Positions 39,336 to 48,555 of a stretch of 64,000 nt of DNA are shown piece after piece. This DNA is from Candidimonas humi. Its GTDB lineage: Bacteria; Pseudomonadota; Gammaproteobacteria; Burkholderiales; Burkholderiaceae_B. A model generated the notes under the pieces. The model saw only the letters and a program-made list of their open reading frames with translations. It searched no databases and was not told where the DNA came from. The stretch spans positions 1 through 64,000 of the forward strand of contig NZ_JAHTBN010000004.1 in the NCBI RefSeq assembly GCF_019166065.1, given 5' to 3'. Position numbers and translations under genes: made by a program. Every line of letters begins with the position of its first letter. Within the stretch, counting starts at the first letter, position 1.

Positions 39336-40247
39336 TCACGGTGTCTGGGTAGTGTTCAGGCTGTTGTTGATGAAATGCCAGGTGCGGGTGATGGCCAGCA
39401 CATCGGTGCGCGCCGCGACCGCGGGCGGCAGCGGCGCGAACGGCGCGGCCAACTGCACGATGCGCCGTGCGGCCAGGTTCAGCTCGGCGTGTTCGGACGG
39501 CCGGTCGATCTCCATGCGGACCAGGCTGCCGTCCTTCCTAATATATACCGTCAGTTGCAGATCGCCGTGCAGGCCGCCGGCCGGCCCTTGCGGATAGTGC
39601 TCGGTGCCCAGCAGCTCGATCTTCTTGCGCCATGCCTCGACATACTGCGCGTAGTCGGCCTCGGCGGCCGAGGGGCCGGTGAAACGCTCGCGCGGCCGGG
39701 CGTTGTAGCGCTCGATGCGCGCTTCCAGGGCGCCGATGCGCGCGTTCAGCATCAGGCTTTGCTGGTAGCGCTCGTCTTTGCCGGGGTCGGCCGATTGCTC
39801 GAACAGGTCGGGGGCCTTGCGCGCCTGCGGTGTCTTGAGCCGCGCCTGCAATTGTGTATAGAGTTCGCGCTGCTCGGCTTCGAGTTCGGCCTGGCGCTTG
39901 CGCAGCGCCTGCAGCACGATCTCGTTGGCCGATTCGTCGGTATTGCGCGGCAGCGGCGTAGCCGCCTGCCCCGTATCGGCGTTGCCGCCGCCGTCCAGCG
40001 CCTGCTGGGCCAGCAGGCGCGGGCGCAGCGGCGCGGAATCGCTGCGCGCGTTGACCAGCGCCACCTGCAGCCGGCTGACCTGCGCGGGCTTGGGGGGCGC
40101 CGCCAGGCGCAGGGCGAGCAGCGCCAGGTGGATGCATAGCGATACCGCGAGGCCCGCGTAGAGATAGCGGCGGCGTTCCCATAACCCCGAAAACCCGATC
40201 GGGGCGCCGGTATTGGCCGTTCGCGGCGGTGACGCGGAAGTACCCAT
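39336..40247 (-). CDS. TonB C-terminal-domain protein
   Basis: A 303-residue inner-membrane-anchored protein. One membrane helix lies near residues 29-49 (RYLYAGLAVSLCIHLALLAL), followed by a charged, helix-prone region with likely coiled coil (LQALRKRQAELEAEQRELYT). The C-terminal TonB-like fold contains YPQGPAGGLHGDLQLTVYIR, KDGSLVRMEIDRPSEHAELN and IVQLAAPFAPLP. There is no proline-rich Pro-Lys/Pro-Glu spacer and no exbB/exbD beside it, so classical siderophore uptake is unlikely; related TonB-like proteins are common in this operon position. It lies 6 bp after the RNB exoribonuclease gene. Confidence 0.85.
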   Translation of the reverse strand: MGTSASPPRTANTGAPIGFSGLWERRRYLYAGLAVSLCIHLALLALRLAAPPKPAQVSRLQVALVNARSDSAPLRPRLLAQQALDGGGNADTGQAATPLPRNTDESANEIVLQALRKRQAELEAEQRELYTQLQARLKTPQARKAPDLFEQSADPGKDERYQQSLMLNARIGALEARIERYNARPRERFTGPSAAEADYAQYVEAWRKKIELLGTEHYPQGPAGGLHGDLQLTVYIRKDGSLVRMEIDRPSEHAELNLAARRIVQLAAPFAPLPPAVAARTDVLAITRTWHFINNSLNTTQTP

Positions 40248-40253
40248 GGCGTT

Positions 40254-42146
40254 TCAGGCCTGGGCGGACCCTAATGCCAGATAGCGGCAGTCCAGTTCCA
40301 GCGCCAATTCGTCGCAGCCCATGATTTCCAGCGAGACGACCTGGCCGCGCTCCAGTTCGGGCAGGCCGCCCACGCGCGTGACGAAAGGCGCGCAGGCGAG
40401 CCGCACCAGATCGTCGCGCAGCACCGCTGCCTGCACCTCGCGCAGGCCCTGCTGCTGCAGCCAGCGCAGGCACCAGTAGCGTTCCATGGCGTTCTGGAAA
40501 TCGCCCCAGGCCGCGTATTGCGAATCGAAGGCGCCGATGATGGCCAGCAGGTCGGCGTCGCGCGGCTTGAACGGGGCCACCAGGCGCGCCGACACGCCGT
40601 GTTCGGCGGTGGCCAGGATCTGCCATTGGTTGACCAGGTCGACATAGCGCCGCAGCGGCGAGGTGGACCAGGCATATTGCGGCACCCCTATCGCCTCGTG
40701 CGGCAGGGCCTGGGTGGACATGCGCACGCGCCCGGCCTGTTGCGACCGGTAGATGCCCGGTACGCCGTGTTTCGCCAGCAGCCCGCCCCACAGATTATTG
40801 GCCAGTATCATGTATTCGGCCACCAGCCGGTCCAGCGGCGCGTTGCGCCGGCGCGGCACCAGCCGCACCGGCGTGTCCGGATCGGTGGGCGAGCCTTCCA
40901 GGCGGAAGCTGTATTCGACGCGGTTGTTGTTCTCGGGCTTGCCGCGCACCTCGTCGCGGCGTGCCGACAGGGCCAGGGCCAGCCGCCACAGCGGGCGCAT
41001 CCACTGCCCATATGGCAGCGGCGCGGCCGGGTCGTCCAGGGCCGCTTCGGTGATCGCCTCGTCCAGTTCGTCGTGGCGCAGGTTTTTGGCGACCTGGATG
41101 CGCTCGACCCGGGTCTCGTGTTCCAGCACTTCGCCGTCGGACAGGCGCGCCGTGACATACAGGGACAGCGCCGGCCGCGGGCTGCCGGCGTCCAGCGAAT
41201 ACGCGGCGATCAGCTCGCCGGGCAGCATGGTGATTTTCTCGCCGGGGAAATACACCGTGGACATGCGCTCGCGCGCAATGTGGTCGAGCTCGCCGCCGCG
41301 CAGGATCGCCAGGCCGGGCGCGGCGATGTGTATGCCCACTTGCACGGTATCGTCGTCCAGTTGGCGCACCGACAGCGCATCGTCGATTTCGGTGGTGCTG
41401 GAGTCGTCGACCGAATAGGCTTCTACCTCGGCCAGCGGCAGTTCGGCGCCGGCGCTCGGGACCTGTATGGCGGGAAAGCCTGTGCCCTTGGGGAAATGGC
41501 TGGCCAGGAAGCGCTGGCGATGCAGGGCCAGCGGGTTCGGCCAGGCGCCCAGGCGCAGCAGCAGCCGTTCTGGACTGGTGTGCGATTGTTCGACGGCGGC
41601 CTCGAAAGCCTTCCATTGCATGGAGTTCTTGTCGGGCCGCACCAGCAGGGACTGCGCCACCTCGGCCACCGGCCCGGGCAGGGTGCCGGCCACCATCTGC
41701 TGTGTCCATTCCTGCTGCAGCTCGGCCTGCTTGCGCTTTTTCTCGATGGCGGCCAGCGCCGCGGCCAGGATGTCCGGAGGCGCAGGCCGGTAGCGGCCCT
41801 TGCCGCGCCGGTGGAAATAAGCCGGCGCATCGTTCAGGGCGAAGATCAGTGCGGCTTTTTCTACTGCGTCGGGCGGGCGGCCGTAGTAGTCCTGCGCGAA
41901 TTCGACGGCCTCGAACTCTTCCTGGGGCGCGCATTCCCAAAGAAAGTCGATCTCTATCTGGGCCGCCTGTTCGCGGGCGGCGCTCAGCAGTTGCGCGGGC
42001 GCGGGCTGCTCGAACTGGAACAGCACCGCCGCGGACTTGATCTTGCTGCGCTTGCCGGATTCGGATTCGACCTGCAGGCTGGATTCGCCCTGGGAGAAGA
42101 TTTTTTCCGCCTTGAAATTTCCGCTTTCTTCGTAGAGTACGTACAT
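40254..42146 (-). CDS. RNase II/R family exoribonuclease (RNB domain)
   Basis: A 630-residue 3'-5' exoribonuclease-like protein. The first 200 residues are unlike the cold-shock domains of RNase R and contain KAEKIFSQGESSLQVESESG. The RNB core starts near residue 246 with YSVDDSSTTEIDDALSV, then VGIHIAAPGLAILRGGELDH and STVYFPGEKITMLPGE. In E. coli RNase II four aspartates hold the catalytic metal; one matches a glutamate here (TTEIDD). The C-terminal S1-like domain is short. It forms a unit with the TonB-like gene, aroE and mtgA. Confidence 0.88.
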   Translation of the reverse strand: MYVLYEESGNFKAEKIFSQGESSLQVESESGKRSKIKSAAVLFQFEQPAPAQLLSAAREQAAQIEIDFLWECAPQEEFEAVEFAQDYYGRPPDAVEKAALIFALNDAPAYFHRRGKGRYRPAPPDILAAALAAIEKKRKQAELQQEWTQQMVAGTLPGPVAEVAQSLLVRPDKNSMQWKAFEAAVEQSHTSPERLLLRLGAWPNPLALHRQRFLASHFPKGTGFPAIQVPSAGAELPLAEVEAYSVDDSSTTEIDDALSVRQLDDDTVQVGIHIAAPGLAILRGGELDHIARERMSTVYFPGEKITMLPGELIAAYSLDAGSPRPALSLYVTARLSDGEVLEHETRVERIQVAKNLRHDELDEAITEAALDDPAAPLPYGQWMRPLWRLALALSARRDEVRGKPENNNRVEYSFRLEGSPTDPDTPVRLVPRRRNAPLDRLVAEYMILANNLWGGLLAKHGVPGIYRSQQAGRVRMSTQALPHEAIGVPQYAWSTSPLRRYVDLVNQWQILATAEHGVSARLVAPFKPRDADLLAIIGAFDSQYAAWGDFQNAMERYWCLRWLQQQGLREVQAAVLRDDLVRLACAPFVTRVGGLPELERGQVVSLEIMGCDELALELDCRYLALGSAQA

Positions 42147-42212
42147 GAATAAATAAATAAAGTCTTGTGCATGGCATGCCGCAGGGGCATGCCGGAGTAT
42201 GTCAGGCCGGGC

Positions 42213-42818
42213 TCAACGGCCCGGCGCGGGCGCGTCCAGGGCGAAGTCCAGCACTTCCGGCAGCCACTGCCCGAAATCGGACAGCCCGTGGTCGCTGCCC
42301 TGTATTACGCGGCCCTTGCAGCCCGCGTACCAATCGGTCATTTCGCGCCAGTCCAGCACTTCGTCGCCGGTGGCCGCAAGCAGGAAATAGTGCTGCGGGT
42401 GCACCGGCCGCCCTACCGCCATGTCGGCCAGTTCGTCCACGTATTCGGGCAAGAAGCTGAACGGCTCGTCGGAGTGATAGAGCGTATGTTCGCCCACCTG
42501 GGTGGCCAGGTCGCGCGCCGCGTGCACCACCGGGTTGAGCAGCGCCGCGCGGCAGCCCCATTGCTCGGCCAGGCAGGCGGCATAGTAGCCGCCCAGCGAA
42601 GAACCGATCAGCGCCAGGCCCGTGGCCGGGTCCAGGCCGCGTTCGGCCTGCGCCCGCCCGACGATGTGGCGGGCGAGATCCAGCGCGTGCCGCGGGCTGG
42701 GCGGCAACTGCGGGCATACCCATTCTTGCGCCAGGCCGCGTTCCTGCATGGCCTGTGCGAGCATCTGCGCCTTGGCCGACGCGGGCGAGGATCTGAAGCC
42801 GTGGAGATAAAGAATCAT
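42213..42818 (-). CDS. YqiA/YcfP family alpha/beta-hydrolase (esterase)
   Basis: A 201-residue protein with MILYLHGFRSSPASAKAQML at the start, the nucleophile elbow LIGSSLGGYYAA, ATGDEVLDWREM with the acid, and GSDHGLSDFGQWLPEVLDF with the catalytic histidine. These match the YqiA group, small cytoplasmic esterases acting on acyl-CoA or short esters in vitro. It lies in the run mpl-yqiA-RNB gene. The physiological substrate is unknown. Confidence 0.9.
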   Translation of the reverse strand: MILYLHGFRSSPASAKAQMLAQAMQERGLAQEWVCPQLPPSPRHALDLARHIVGRAQAERGLDPATGLALIGSSLGGYYAACLAEQWGCRAALLNPVVHAARDLATQVGEHTLYHSDEPFSFLPEYVDELADMAVGRPVHPQHYFLLAATGDEVLDWREMTDWYAGCKGRVIQGSDHGLSDFGQWLPEVLDFALDAPAPGR

Positions 42819-42938
42819 GGGACACCTTGCGCCAGGTTTCGCGGGGCTGCTATCGAAAAGACCGGGGCCTCGCTGCGCCTTGCCGTGCGGACTGTCTGCG
42901 GCTGCGCGGCTTCTTGTCTTTTCGATGGCAAATTTGTA

Positions 42939-44309
42939 TCAGAGACGGTCCAGGAGCTTTTGATGGATGCCGCCGAAGCCGCCGTTGCTCATGACCAGCA
43001 CCGAATCGCCGGGTCGCGCCGCGGCGCTTATCGCTGCGATCATTGTATCCAGATCGTCGTAGGATGAGGCGCGTGCGCCCAGGGGCGCCAGCACCTGTGC
43101 AGGGTCCCAGCCTAGCGCATGCTTGCCCTGGCTGGCCCCGAAGCAGAACACCAGGTCGGCATCGCGCAGGGCCTCCGGCAGTTTCGCGGCCATGGTGCCG
43201 AGCTTCATGGTGTTCGAGCGCGGCTCGAGCACCGCCAGGATGCGCGCATCCCCGACCCGGCGGCGCAGGCCCGCCAGGGTGGTGGCGATGGCGGTGGGGT
43301 GGTGGGCAAAGTCGTCGAACACCGCGATGCCGCGCACCGTGCCGCGCAATTCCATGCGGCGCTTCACTCCGGCGAATTGCGACAGGGCCTGCAGCCCCTG
43401 TTCCACCGTCACGCCGGCGCATTCGGCAGCGGCCAGCGCGGCCAGCGCATTCATGCGGTTGTGCTCGCCCGTCAGATCCCATTGCACGCTGCCGACTGCG
43501 GCGCCGTCGCGCAGCACCTCGTAGCGTTCTTCGCGGTTCGGGCCTGCGGACAGCGTCTGCGCCTGCCAGCGGCCCTGGCCGCCGAAGCGTTCCACGGGCG
43601 TCCAGCAGCCGCGCGCCAGCACGCGGTCCAGCGCCGCGGATTCGTCGGGGCGGATGATGCGTCCGCCGGCGGGTATGGTGCGCACCAGGTGGTGGAACTG
43701 GGTCTCGATGGCCTGCAGGTCGGGAAATATGTCGGCGTGGTCGTATTCCAGGTTGCTCAGCACCACCGTTCGCGCCCGGTAATGGATGAACTTGGAGCGC
43801 TTGTCGAAGAACGCCGTGTCGTATTCGTCGGCCTCGATCACGAACAGCGGCTGCTGCGGCTGGTAGCGCGCCGAGACTCCGAGGTCGGCGGCGATGCCGC
43901 CGATCAGGAAGCCGGGTTTCAGGCCCGCATGTTCCAGTATCCATGCCAGCATCGAACTGGTGGTGGTCTTGCCGTGGGTTCCGGCCACCGCCAGTACGTG
44001 GCGGCCCTGCAGCACGTGCTCGCCCAGCCATTGCGGGCCCGAGGTGTAGGGCAAGCCCTGTTCCAGGATGGCCTCCATCAGCGGGTTGCCGCGCGTTACC
44101 ACGTTGCCGACCACGAACAGGTCGGGCGCCAGTCCGATCTGGTCCGCGCCGAAGCCTTCGATGAGCTGTATGCCCTGTTCCTGGAGCTGGGTGCTCATGG
44201 GGGGATAGACGCCGGCGTCGCAGCCGGTGACGGTATGGCCGGCGGCTCGCGCCACCAGCGCCAGCCCGCCCATGAACGTGCCGCAGATCCCCAGAATATG
44301 TAGGTGCAT
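42939..44309 (-). CDS. mpl: UDP-N-acetylmuramate:L-alanyl-gamma-D-glutamyl-meso-diaminopimelate ligase
   Basis: A 456-residue Mur ligase of peptidoglycan recycling: it joins recovered tripeptide to UDP-MurNAc. Start at ATG 44309, six bases after GGAGG. Motifs are MHLHILGICGTFMGGLALVA, the ATP loop AVAGTHGKTTTSSMLAWILE, EADEYDTAFFDKRSKFIHY with the carbamylated-lysine region, NLEYDHADIFPD, and late DFAHHPTAIATTLAGLRRR. EPRSNTMKLG is distinctive for Mpl versus MurC. It is divergent from a Tat-type thioredoxin gene across about 100 bp. Confidence 0.96.
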   Translation of the reverse strand: MHLHILGICGTFMGGLALVARAAGHTVTGCDAGVYPPMSTQLQEQGIQLIEGFGADQIGLAPDLFVVGNVVTRGNPLMEAILEQGLPYTSGPQWLGEHVLQGRHVLAVAGTHGKTTTSSMLAWILEHAGLKPGFLIGGIAADLGVSARYQPQQPLFVIEADEYDTAFFDKRSKFIHYRARTVVLSNLEYDHADIFPDLQAIETQFHHLVRTIPAGGRIIRPDESAALDRVLARGCWTPVERFGGQGRWQAQTLSAGPNREERYEVLRDGAAVGSVQWDLTGEHNRMNALAALAAAECAGVTVEQGLQALSQFAGVKRRMELRGTVRGIAVFDDFAHHPTAIATTLAGLRRRVGDARILAVLEPRSNTMKLGTMAAKLPEALRDADLVFCFGASQGKHALGWDPAQVLAPLGARASSYDDLDTMIAAISAAARPGDSVLVMSNGGFGGIHQKLLDRL

Positions 44310-44411
44310 GACTATCCTCCAGGCGCGTATTGTAAGTGGGTAACTATATTGACCGGACGCCGGGCGCCGGCCCGCTGCTCGCGACCCGCGCCGGTGTATG
44401 ATGAAAAGATC

Positions 44412-44951
44412 ATGAAATCCGCATTCCAAACGAATTCCGGGCACGCCGCCTCGCGGCGCGTTTTCCTGGGCCGCGGCGCCGCCGTCGCGCTGGCGGCGGC
44501 GCTGGGCCCAGTTGCGGCCCGCGCCGACGACTTCGGCCCGGCGCCCTTGCTGTCGCAGAGTTTCCCCGACACGCAAGGCGCGGCGGTGTCCTTGTCGCGC
44601 TGGGCCGGCCGGCCCGTAGTAGCCAATTTCTGGGCCACATGGTGCCCGCCTTGCGTCAAGGAAATGCCCGAACTCGACGCCCTGCACAAAAAGTATCCGT
44701 CGGTCCAGTTCGTGGGGCTGGGGGTGGATACTGCGGTCAACATCCGCGCTTTCATGCACAAGGTGCACGTTTCCTACCCCTTGCTGGTCACGGGACACGA
44801 CGGTATACAATTGATGCGCGATCTGGGCAACCAGGCGGGCGGCCTGCCGTTTACGGTGGTGTTCGATGCCAAAGGCCGCCAGATCGATCGCGTGCTCGGG
44901 CAGATCAAGCCCGCGCAGTTCGAGCGGATCATCCAAGGCCTGGCCGCGTGA
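44412..44951 (+). CDS. TlpA-like thioredoxin with a Tat-type signal
   Basis: A 179-residue exported redox protein. The N terminus carries a twin-arginine motif (SRRVFLGRGAAVALAAALG) followed by an Ala-rich stretch and a probable cleavage site after AARA. The thioredoxin fold has FWATWCPPCVKEMPELDALH with the CPPC redox pair and the cis-proline in GLPFTVVFD. Tat export suggests folding before transport, unusual for TlpA proteins, most of which use Sec. It is divergent from mpl and upstream of aroQ. A partner in cytochrome c or periplasmic thiol chemistry is likely but not shown. Confidence 0.88.
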   Translation: MKSAFQTNSGHAASRRVFLGRGAAVALAAALGPVAARADDFGPAPLLSQSFPDTQGAAVSLSRWAGRPVVANFWATWCPPCVKEMPELDALHKKYPSVQFVGLGVDTAVNIRAFMHKVHVSYPLLVTGHDGIQLMRDLGNQAGGLPFTVVFDAKGRQIDRVLGQIKPAQFERIIQGLAA

Positions 44952-45117
44952 CCCTGCCGCAAGGCCGCGGCTCGTAGTCTTTGCTCCATGGCGCGCCGGC
45001 CGCTACGCGGAAACCCAAGGCCGCCTCGCTGGGCCGCAGGGCGCTCCAGAACCCGCCTTTCAATAGCGATTGCCCCCAATACCGATTGTGAATTATCTAT
45101 ATTTAATAGACAAATGG

Positions 45118-45138
45118 CGCTTTTTAGCGTAAAAAGCG
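45118..45138. other. hairpin upstream of aroQ
   Basis: CGCTTTTT and AAAAAGCG form a perfect 8 bp stem around AGCGT, 24 bp before the aroQ start and just after an AT-rich stretch that could be its promoter (TATATTTAAT at about 45099). It may be a leader structure or part of an operator. Confidence 0.4.
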
Positions 45139-45162
45139 AACTTTCGGACACGGATACACATT

Positions 45163-45630
45163 ATGGCGCAGCATATCCTGGTTCTGCACGGACCGAACCT
45201 GAACCTGCTCGGTACGCGCGAGCCTCAGGTTTATGGCCGGCAGAGCCTCGATGACATCAATGCCGGCCTGCTGCGCGTGGCCGGCGAAGCGCAGGTGCGC
45301 TGCAGCGTCTTCCAGAGCAACCACGAAGGCGCGCTGGTCGACCGGATCCAGGCCGCTGCCGGCGAGGGCGTCGATTTCATCATCATCAATGCCGCGGCGT
45401 ATACGCATACCAGCGTGGCGCTGCGCGATGCCTTGGCGGCGGTGGCCATACCGTTCGTGGAAGTGCATCTCTCCAATGTGCACAAACGCGAATCCTTTCG
45501 TCACCATTCTTATTTGTCCGATGCCGCGCAAGGGGTGATTGTGGGGCTCGGGGCTTACGGGTACGAGGCGGCCTTGCGCTATGCCTTGACCCACCAGTGC
45601 GGCTCCTCTTTTAGTGTAAACAGGCCCTAG
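45163..45630 (+). CDS. aroQ: type II 3-dehydroquinate dehydratase
   Basis: A 155-residue dodecameric enzyme converting 3-dehydroquinate to 3-dehydroshikimate. Motifs are [21 protein letters not shown] with the catalytic Arg and Tyr, [20 protein letters not shown], and [20 protein letters not shown] with the catalytic His region, then [19 protein letters not shown]. The usual protein is about 143-150 residues. Here the last 11 codons and the stop are encoded by a fragment of the dispersed palindromic repeat, giving the tail SFSVNRP. The accB-accC operon follows after 70 bp. Confidence 0.96.
   Translation: MAQHILVLHGPNLNLLGTREPQVYGRQSLDDINAGLLRVAGEAQVRCSVFQSNHEGALVDRIQAAAGEGVDFIIINAAAYTHTSVALRDALAAVAIPFVEVHLSNVHKRESFRHHSYLSDAAQGVIVGLGAYGYEAALRYALTHQCGSSFSVNRP
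45594..45629. repeat. fragment of the 270 bp palindromic element inside the aroQ 3' end
   Basis: These 36 bp match the right end of the element (2338-2373) at 33 positions, including CTTTTAGTGT and AACAGGCCCTA. The left arm is missing. In the aroQ frame the fragment codes for the last 11 residues, and its final TA plus the next base forms the TAG stop. Confidence 0.85.
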
Positions 45631-45700
45631 GCGGCGTTTTTCATCAACATCATCATCAGTCCTGCGCCGCGGGCGCCGGACATCGTCACGGGACGTATTT

Positions 45701-46150
45701 ATGGACCTCAGAAAACTTAAAACCCTGATCGACCTGGTCGCCGAATCGGGCATCGCCGAGCTCGAAATCACCGAGGGCGAAGGCAAGGTGAGAATCGTCA
45801 AGTTCTCGCAGACGGCTGCGGCGGTTCCGCTGCAGCCCGCCGTGGCGGCCGTGCCGGTCGCCGCAGCGGCGGCGCCGGCTGCAGCGCCCGCGGCGGCTGC
45901 GCCGGCTGTGCCCGAAGGCCATGTGGTCAAGTCGCCCATGGTGGGCACTTTCTACCGCTCGCCCAACCCCGGCGCCTCGGCTTTCGTCGAACTGGGCCAG
46001 GCAGTCAAAGAAGGCGAGCCCTTGTGCATCATCGAGGCCATGAAGCTGCTCAACGAGATAGAGGCCGACAAGTCCGGCGTGATCAAGGAAATCCTGGTCG
46101 AGAACGGCGAACCTGTCGAGTACGGCCAACCCCTGTTTGTCATCGGCTGA
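45701..46150 (+). CDS. accB: biotin carboxyl carrier protein of acetyl-CoA carboxylase
   Basis: A 149-residue carrier. The N-terminal part ([20 protein letters not shown]) is followed by an Ala/Pro-rich linker (about residues 45-72) and the biotinyl domain, with lysine in the [15 protein letters not shown] motif and [16 protein letters not shown]. BirA attaches biotin to that lysine. It hands CO2 from AccC to the carboxyltransferase AccA/AccD (not in this window), making malonyl-CoA for fatty acids. It is 8 bp upstream of accC, as usual. Confidence 0.98.
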   Translation: MDLRKLKTLIDLVAESGIAELEITEGEGKVRIVKFSQTAAAVPLQPAVAAVPVAAAAAPAAAPAAAAPAVPEGHVVKSPMVGTFYRSPNPGASAFVELGQAVKEGEPLCIIEAMKLLNEIEADKSGVIKEILVENGEPVEYGQPLFVIG

Positions 46151-46158
46151 GTCCACCA

Positions 46159-47505
46159 ATGTTTGGAAAAATTCTTATTGCCAATCGCGGCGAAATCGCC
46201 TTGCGCATACAGCGGGCCTGCCGCGAGATGGGCATCAAGACTGTGGTCGTGTATTCCGAGGTCGATCGCGACGCCAAGTACGTGCGCCTGGCCGACGAAT
46301 CGGTATGCATCGGTCCCGCCGCGGCGCGCGACAGCTACCTGAACATGCCGCGGCTGATCTCGGCGGCCGAAGTCACCGATGCCGAGGCCATACACCCCGG
46401 CTACGGCTTCCTGTCCGAGAATGCCGATTTCGCCGAGCGTGTCGAGAAAAGCGGCTTCGTCTTCATCGGCCCGACGCCGGCATCCATACGCGTCATGGGC
46501 GACAAGGTCAGCGCCAAGCAGGCCATGATCCAGGCCGGGGTGCCGGTGGTGCCCGGTTCGGCCGGGGCCTTGCCCGACGATCCCGAGGAAATCCTGCGCA
46601 CCGGCCGCGAGGTCGGCTATCCGGTCATCATCAAGGCGGCTGGCGGCGGCGGCGGGCGCGGCATGCGCGTGGTCTACACCGAGGCCGCCCTGCTCAACGC
46701 GGTGACCCTGACCCGCTCCGAGGCGGGCGCGGCCTTCAACAACCCCGAAGTCTATATGGAGAAGTTCCTCGAGAACCCGCGCCATATAGAGATCCAGGTG
46801 CTGGCCGACGGCGGGCGCAACGCGGTGTGGCTGGGCGAGCGCGACTGTTCGATGCAGCGGCGCCACCAGAAGATCATCGAAGAAGCCCCGGCGCCCGGCA
46901 TTGCGCGCCGCCTGATCGAGCGCATCGGCGAACGCTGCGCCGACGCCTGCCGCAAGATCGGCTATCGCGGCGCCGGCACCTTCGAATTCCTGTACGAGAA
47001 CGGCGAGTTCTATTTCATCGAGATGAACACCCGCATACAGGTGGAACACACGGTTACCGAGATGATCACCGGTGTCGACCTGGTACGCCAGCAGATCCTG
47101 ATCGCGGCGGGCGAAAAATTCACCTTGCGCCAGCGCGACGTCGAGATACGCGGCCATGCCATCGAATGCCGTATCAACGCCGAGAATCCGTTCAATTTCA
47201 TGCCCAGCCCGGGGCGCATCACCACTTGGCATACTCCCGGCGGGCCGGGCGTACGCATGGATTCGCACGTGTTCAGCGGCTATACGGTGCCTCCCAACTA
47301 CGACTCCATGATCGCCAAGCTGGTGGCCCACGGCGACACCCGCGAGCAGGCCCTGGCGCGCATGGACATCGCGTTGTCGGAAATGGTCGTCGAGGGCATC
47401 CAGACCAATATCCCCCTGCACCGGGAACTGATGCAGGACGCGCGCTTCAGGGAAGGCGGCACCAGCATCCATTATCTCGAGCATAAACTGGCGCAGCGTC
47501 CCTGA
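46159..47505 (+). CDS. accC: biotin carboxylase subunit of acetyl-CoA carboxylase
   Basis: A 448-residue ATP-grasp enzyme that carboxylates biotin on AccB with bicarbonate. Motifs are [39 protein letters not shown], the glycine-rich ATP loop [32 protein letters not shown], and the active-site [20 protein letters not shown]. The start at 46159 is fixed by the invariant N terminus. It is co-transcribed with accB. A strong hairpin lies between it and prmA. Confidence 0.98.
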   Translation: MFGKILIANRGEIALRIQRACREMGIKTVVVYSEVDRDAKYVRLADESVCIGPAAARDSYLNMPRLISAAEVTDAEAIHPGYGFLSENADFAERVEKSGFVFIGPTPASIRVMGDKVSAKQAMIQAGVPVVPGSAGALPDDPEEILRTGREVGYPVIIKAAGGGGGRGMRVVYTEAALLNAVTLTRSEAGAAFNNPEVYMEKFLENPRHIEIQVLADGGRNAVWLGERDCSMQRRHQKIIEEAPAPGIARRLIERIGERCADACRKIGYRGAGTFEFLYENGEFYFIEMNTRIQVEHTVTEMITGVDLVRQQILIAAGEKFTLRQRDVEIRGHAIECRINAENPFNFMPSPGRITTWHTPGGPGVRMDSHVFSGYTVPPNYDSMIAKLVAHGDTREQALARMDIALSEMVVEGIQTNIPLHRELMQDARFREGGTSIHYLEHKLAQRP

Positions 47506-47546
47506 GCGCCCTGCGCGGCCGGGTTGTGGCGGGCCTGCAGTCTATC

Positions 47547-47578
47547 CGCGATCGAAGGCGGCCCGCCGCCTGATCGCG
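47547..47578. other. strong hairpin between accC and prmA
   Basis: CGCGATC and GATCGCG (47547-47553, 47572-47578) enclose AGGCGG and CCGCCT (47556-47561, 47566-47571) around CCCG, with a two-base bulge. There is no T run, so it is more likely an mRNA processing or stability element than a terminator. Confidence 0.6.
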
Positions 47579-47621
47579 CAATCCGCGTCAACCCCGGCCG
47601 CAGCTTTCCGTCGGAATTTCT

Positions 47622-48539
47622 ATGCGTGAACTCGTCCTGAATTGCCTGCAGTCCGAGGCCGAGGCCTTGTCGGATGCCCTGCTCGAAGCGGGCGTGCTCT
47701 CGGTCTGCGTCGAGGACGCCGACACCGATACCGAGGCCGAGCGCCCGTTGTTCGGCGAGCCCGGGCTGGAGCCCGAGGTGCAGGCCTGGCAGCGCAACCG
47801 CATCGTTGCGCTGCTGCCCGACGGCGCCGATCCCGCGCAAATCCTGGCCCAGGCCACAGTCGAATCCGGCGTGGCGCCGGATCCGGCCTGGTCGCTGCGC
47901 GAGGTGCCCGACGCCGACTGGGTGCGCCTGACCCAGTCCCAGTTCGGGCCCATACAAGTGGGCCGCCGCATCTGGATAGTGCCGAGCTGGCACCGCGACG
48001 ATCCGCAAATCCCGGCGCCGGCCGAGACTCGCGAAGAAGGAGCGGTGCGCCTGGAGCTCGACCCGGGGCTGGCGTTCGGAACCGGCAGCCATCCCACTAC
48101 ACATCTCTGCCTGGAATGGCTGGCCGAACATGTAGCGGGCGGCGAGACGCTGCTCGATTATGGCTGCGGCTCTGGCATCCTGGCGATCGCCGCGCGCATG
48201 CTCGGCACCGGCCGCACCTGGGCGGTCGACATCGACGAACAGGCGGTGCAGGCGACCCGCGACAATGCGCGCGCCAATGGCGTCGAGCTGCAGGCCCTGT
48301 TGCCGGACGAACTGCCCGCCGGGCTGTCGCAACTGGTGGTGGCCAATATATTGTCCAGCCCGCTCAAGCTGCTTGCCCCCATGCTGTCCGGCCGCGTGGA
48401 GCCGGGCGGCCACTTGGTGCTTTCCGGCGTCCTGGAACGCCAGGCCGAGGAAGTGGCCCAGGCCTATGCGCCGTGGCTCGAGCTGCGAGTCTGGCGCGCA
48501 CGCGACGGCTGGGTGTGCCTGCATGGGCAGCGCCACTAG
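47622..48539 (+). CDS. prmA: ribosomal protein L11 methyltransferase
   Basis: A 305-residue SAM-dependent enzyme that trimethylates L11. The small N-terminal L11-binding domain (LVLNCLQSEAEALSDALLEA and WVRLTQSQFGPIQVGRRIWI) is followed by the class I methyltransferase fold: RLELDPGLAFGTGSHPTTHL, the SAM loop LLDYGCGSGILAIAARMLG, and VVANILSSPLKLLAPMLSG, with the NILxxPL-type motif. It follows accC in the order found in many betaproteobacteria. Confidence 0.97.
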   Translation: MRELVLNCLQSEAEALSDALLEAGVLSVCVEDADTDTEAERPLFGEPGLEPEVQAWQRNRIVALLPDGADPAQILAQATVESGVAPDPAWSLREVPDADWVRLTQSQFGPIQVGRRIWIVPSWHRDDPQIPAPAETREEGAVRLELDPGLAFGTGSHPTTHLCLEWLAEHVAGGETLLDYGCGSGILAIAARMLGTGRTWAVDIDEQAVQATRDNARANGVELQALLPDELPAGLSQLVVANILSSPLKLLAPMLSGRVEPGGHLVLSGVLERQAEEVAQAYAPWLELRVWRARDGWVCLHGQRH

Positions 48540-48555
48540 GCGATAAAATCGGCCC

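Noticed and set aside
45118-45138. Rho-independent terminator upstream of aroQ
   Set aside because: The stem lacks a flanking T run beyond the stem itself and sits just before the aroQ start, so a leader element is more plausible.
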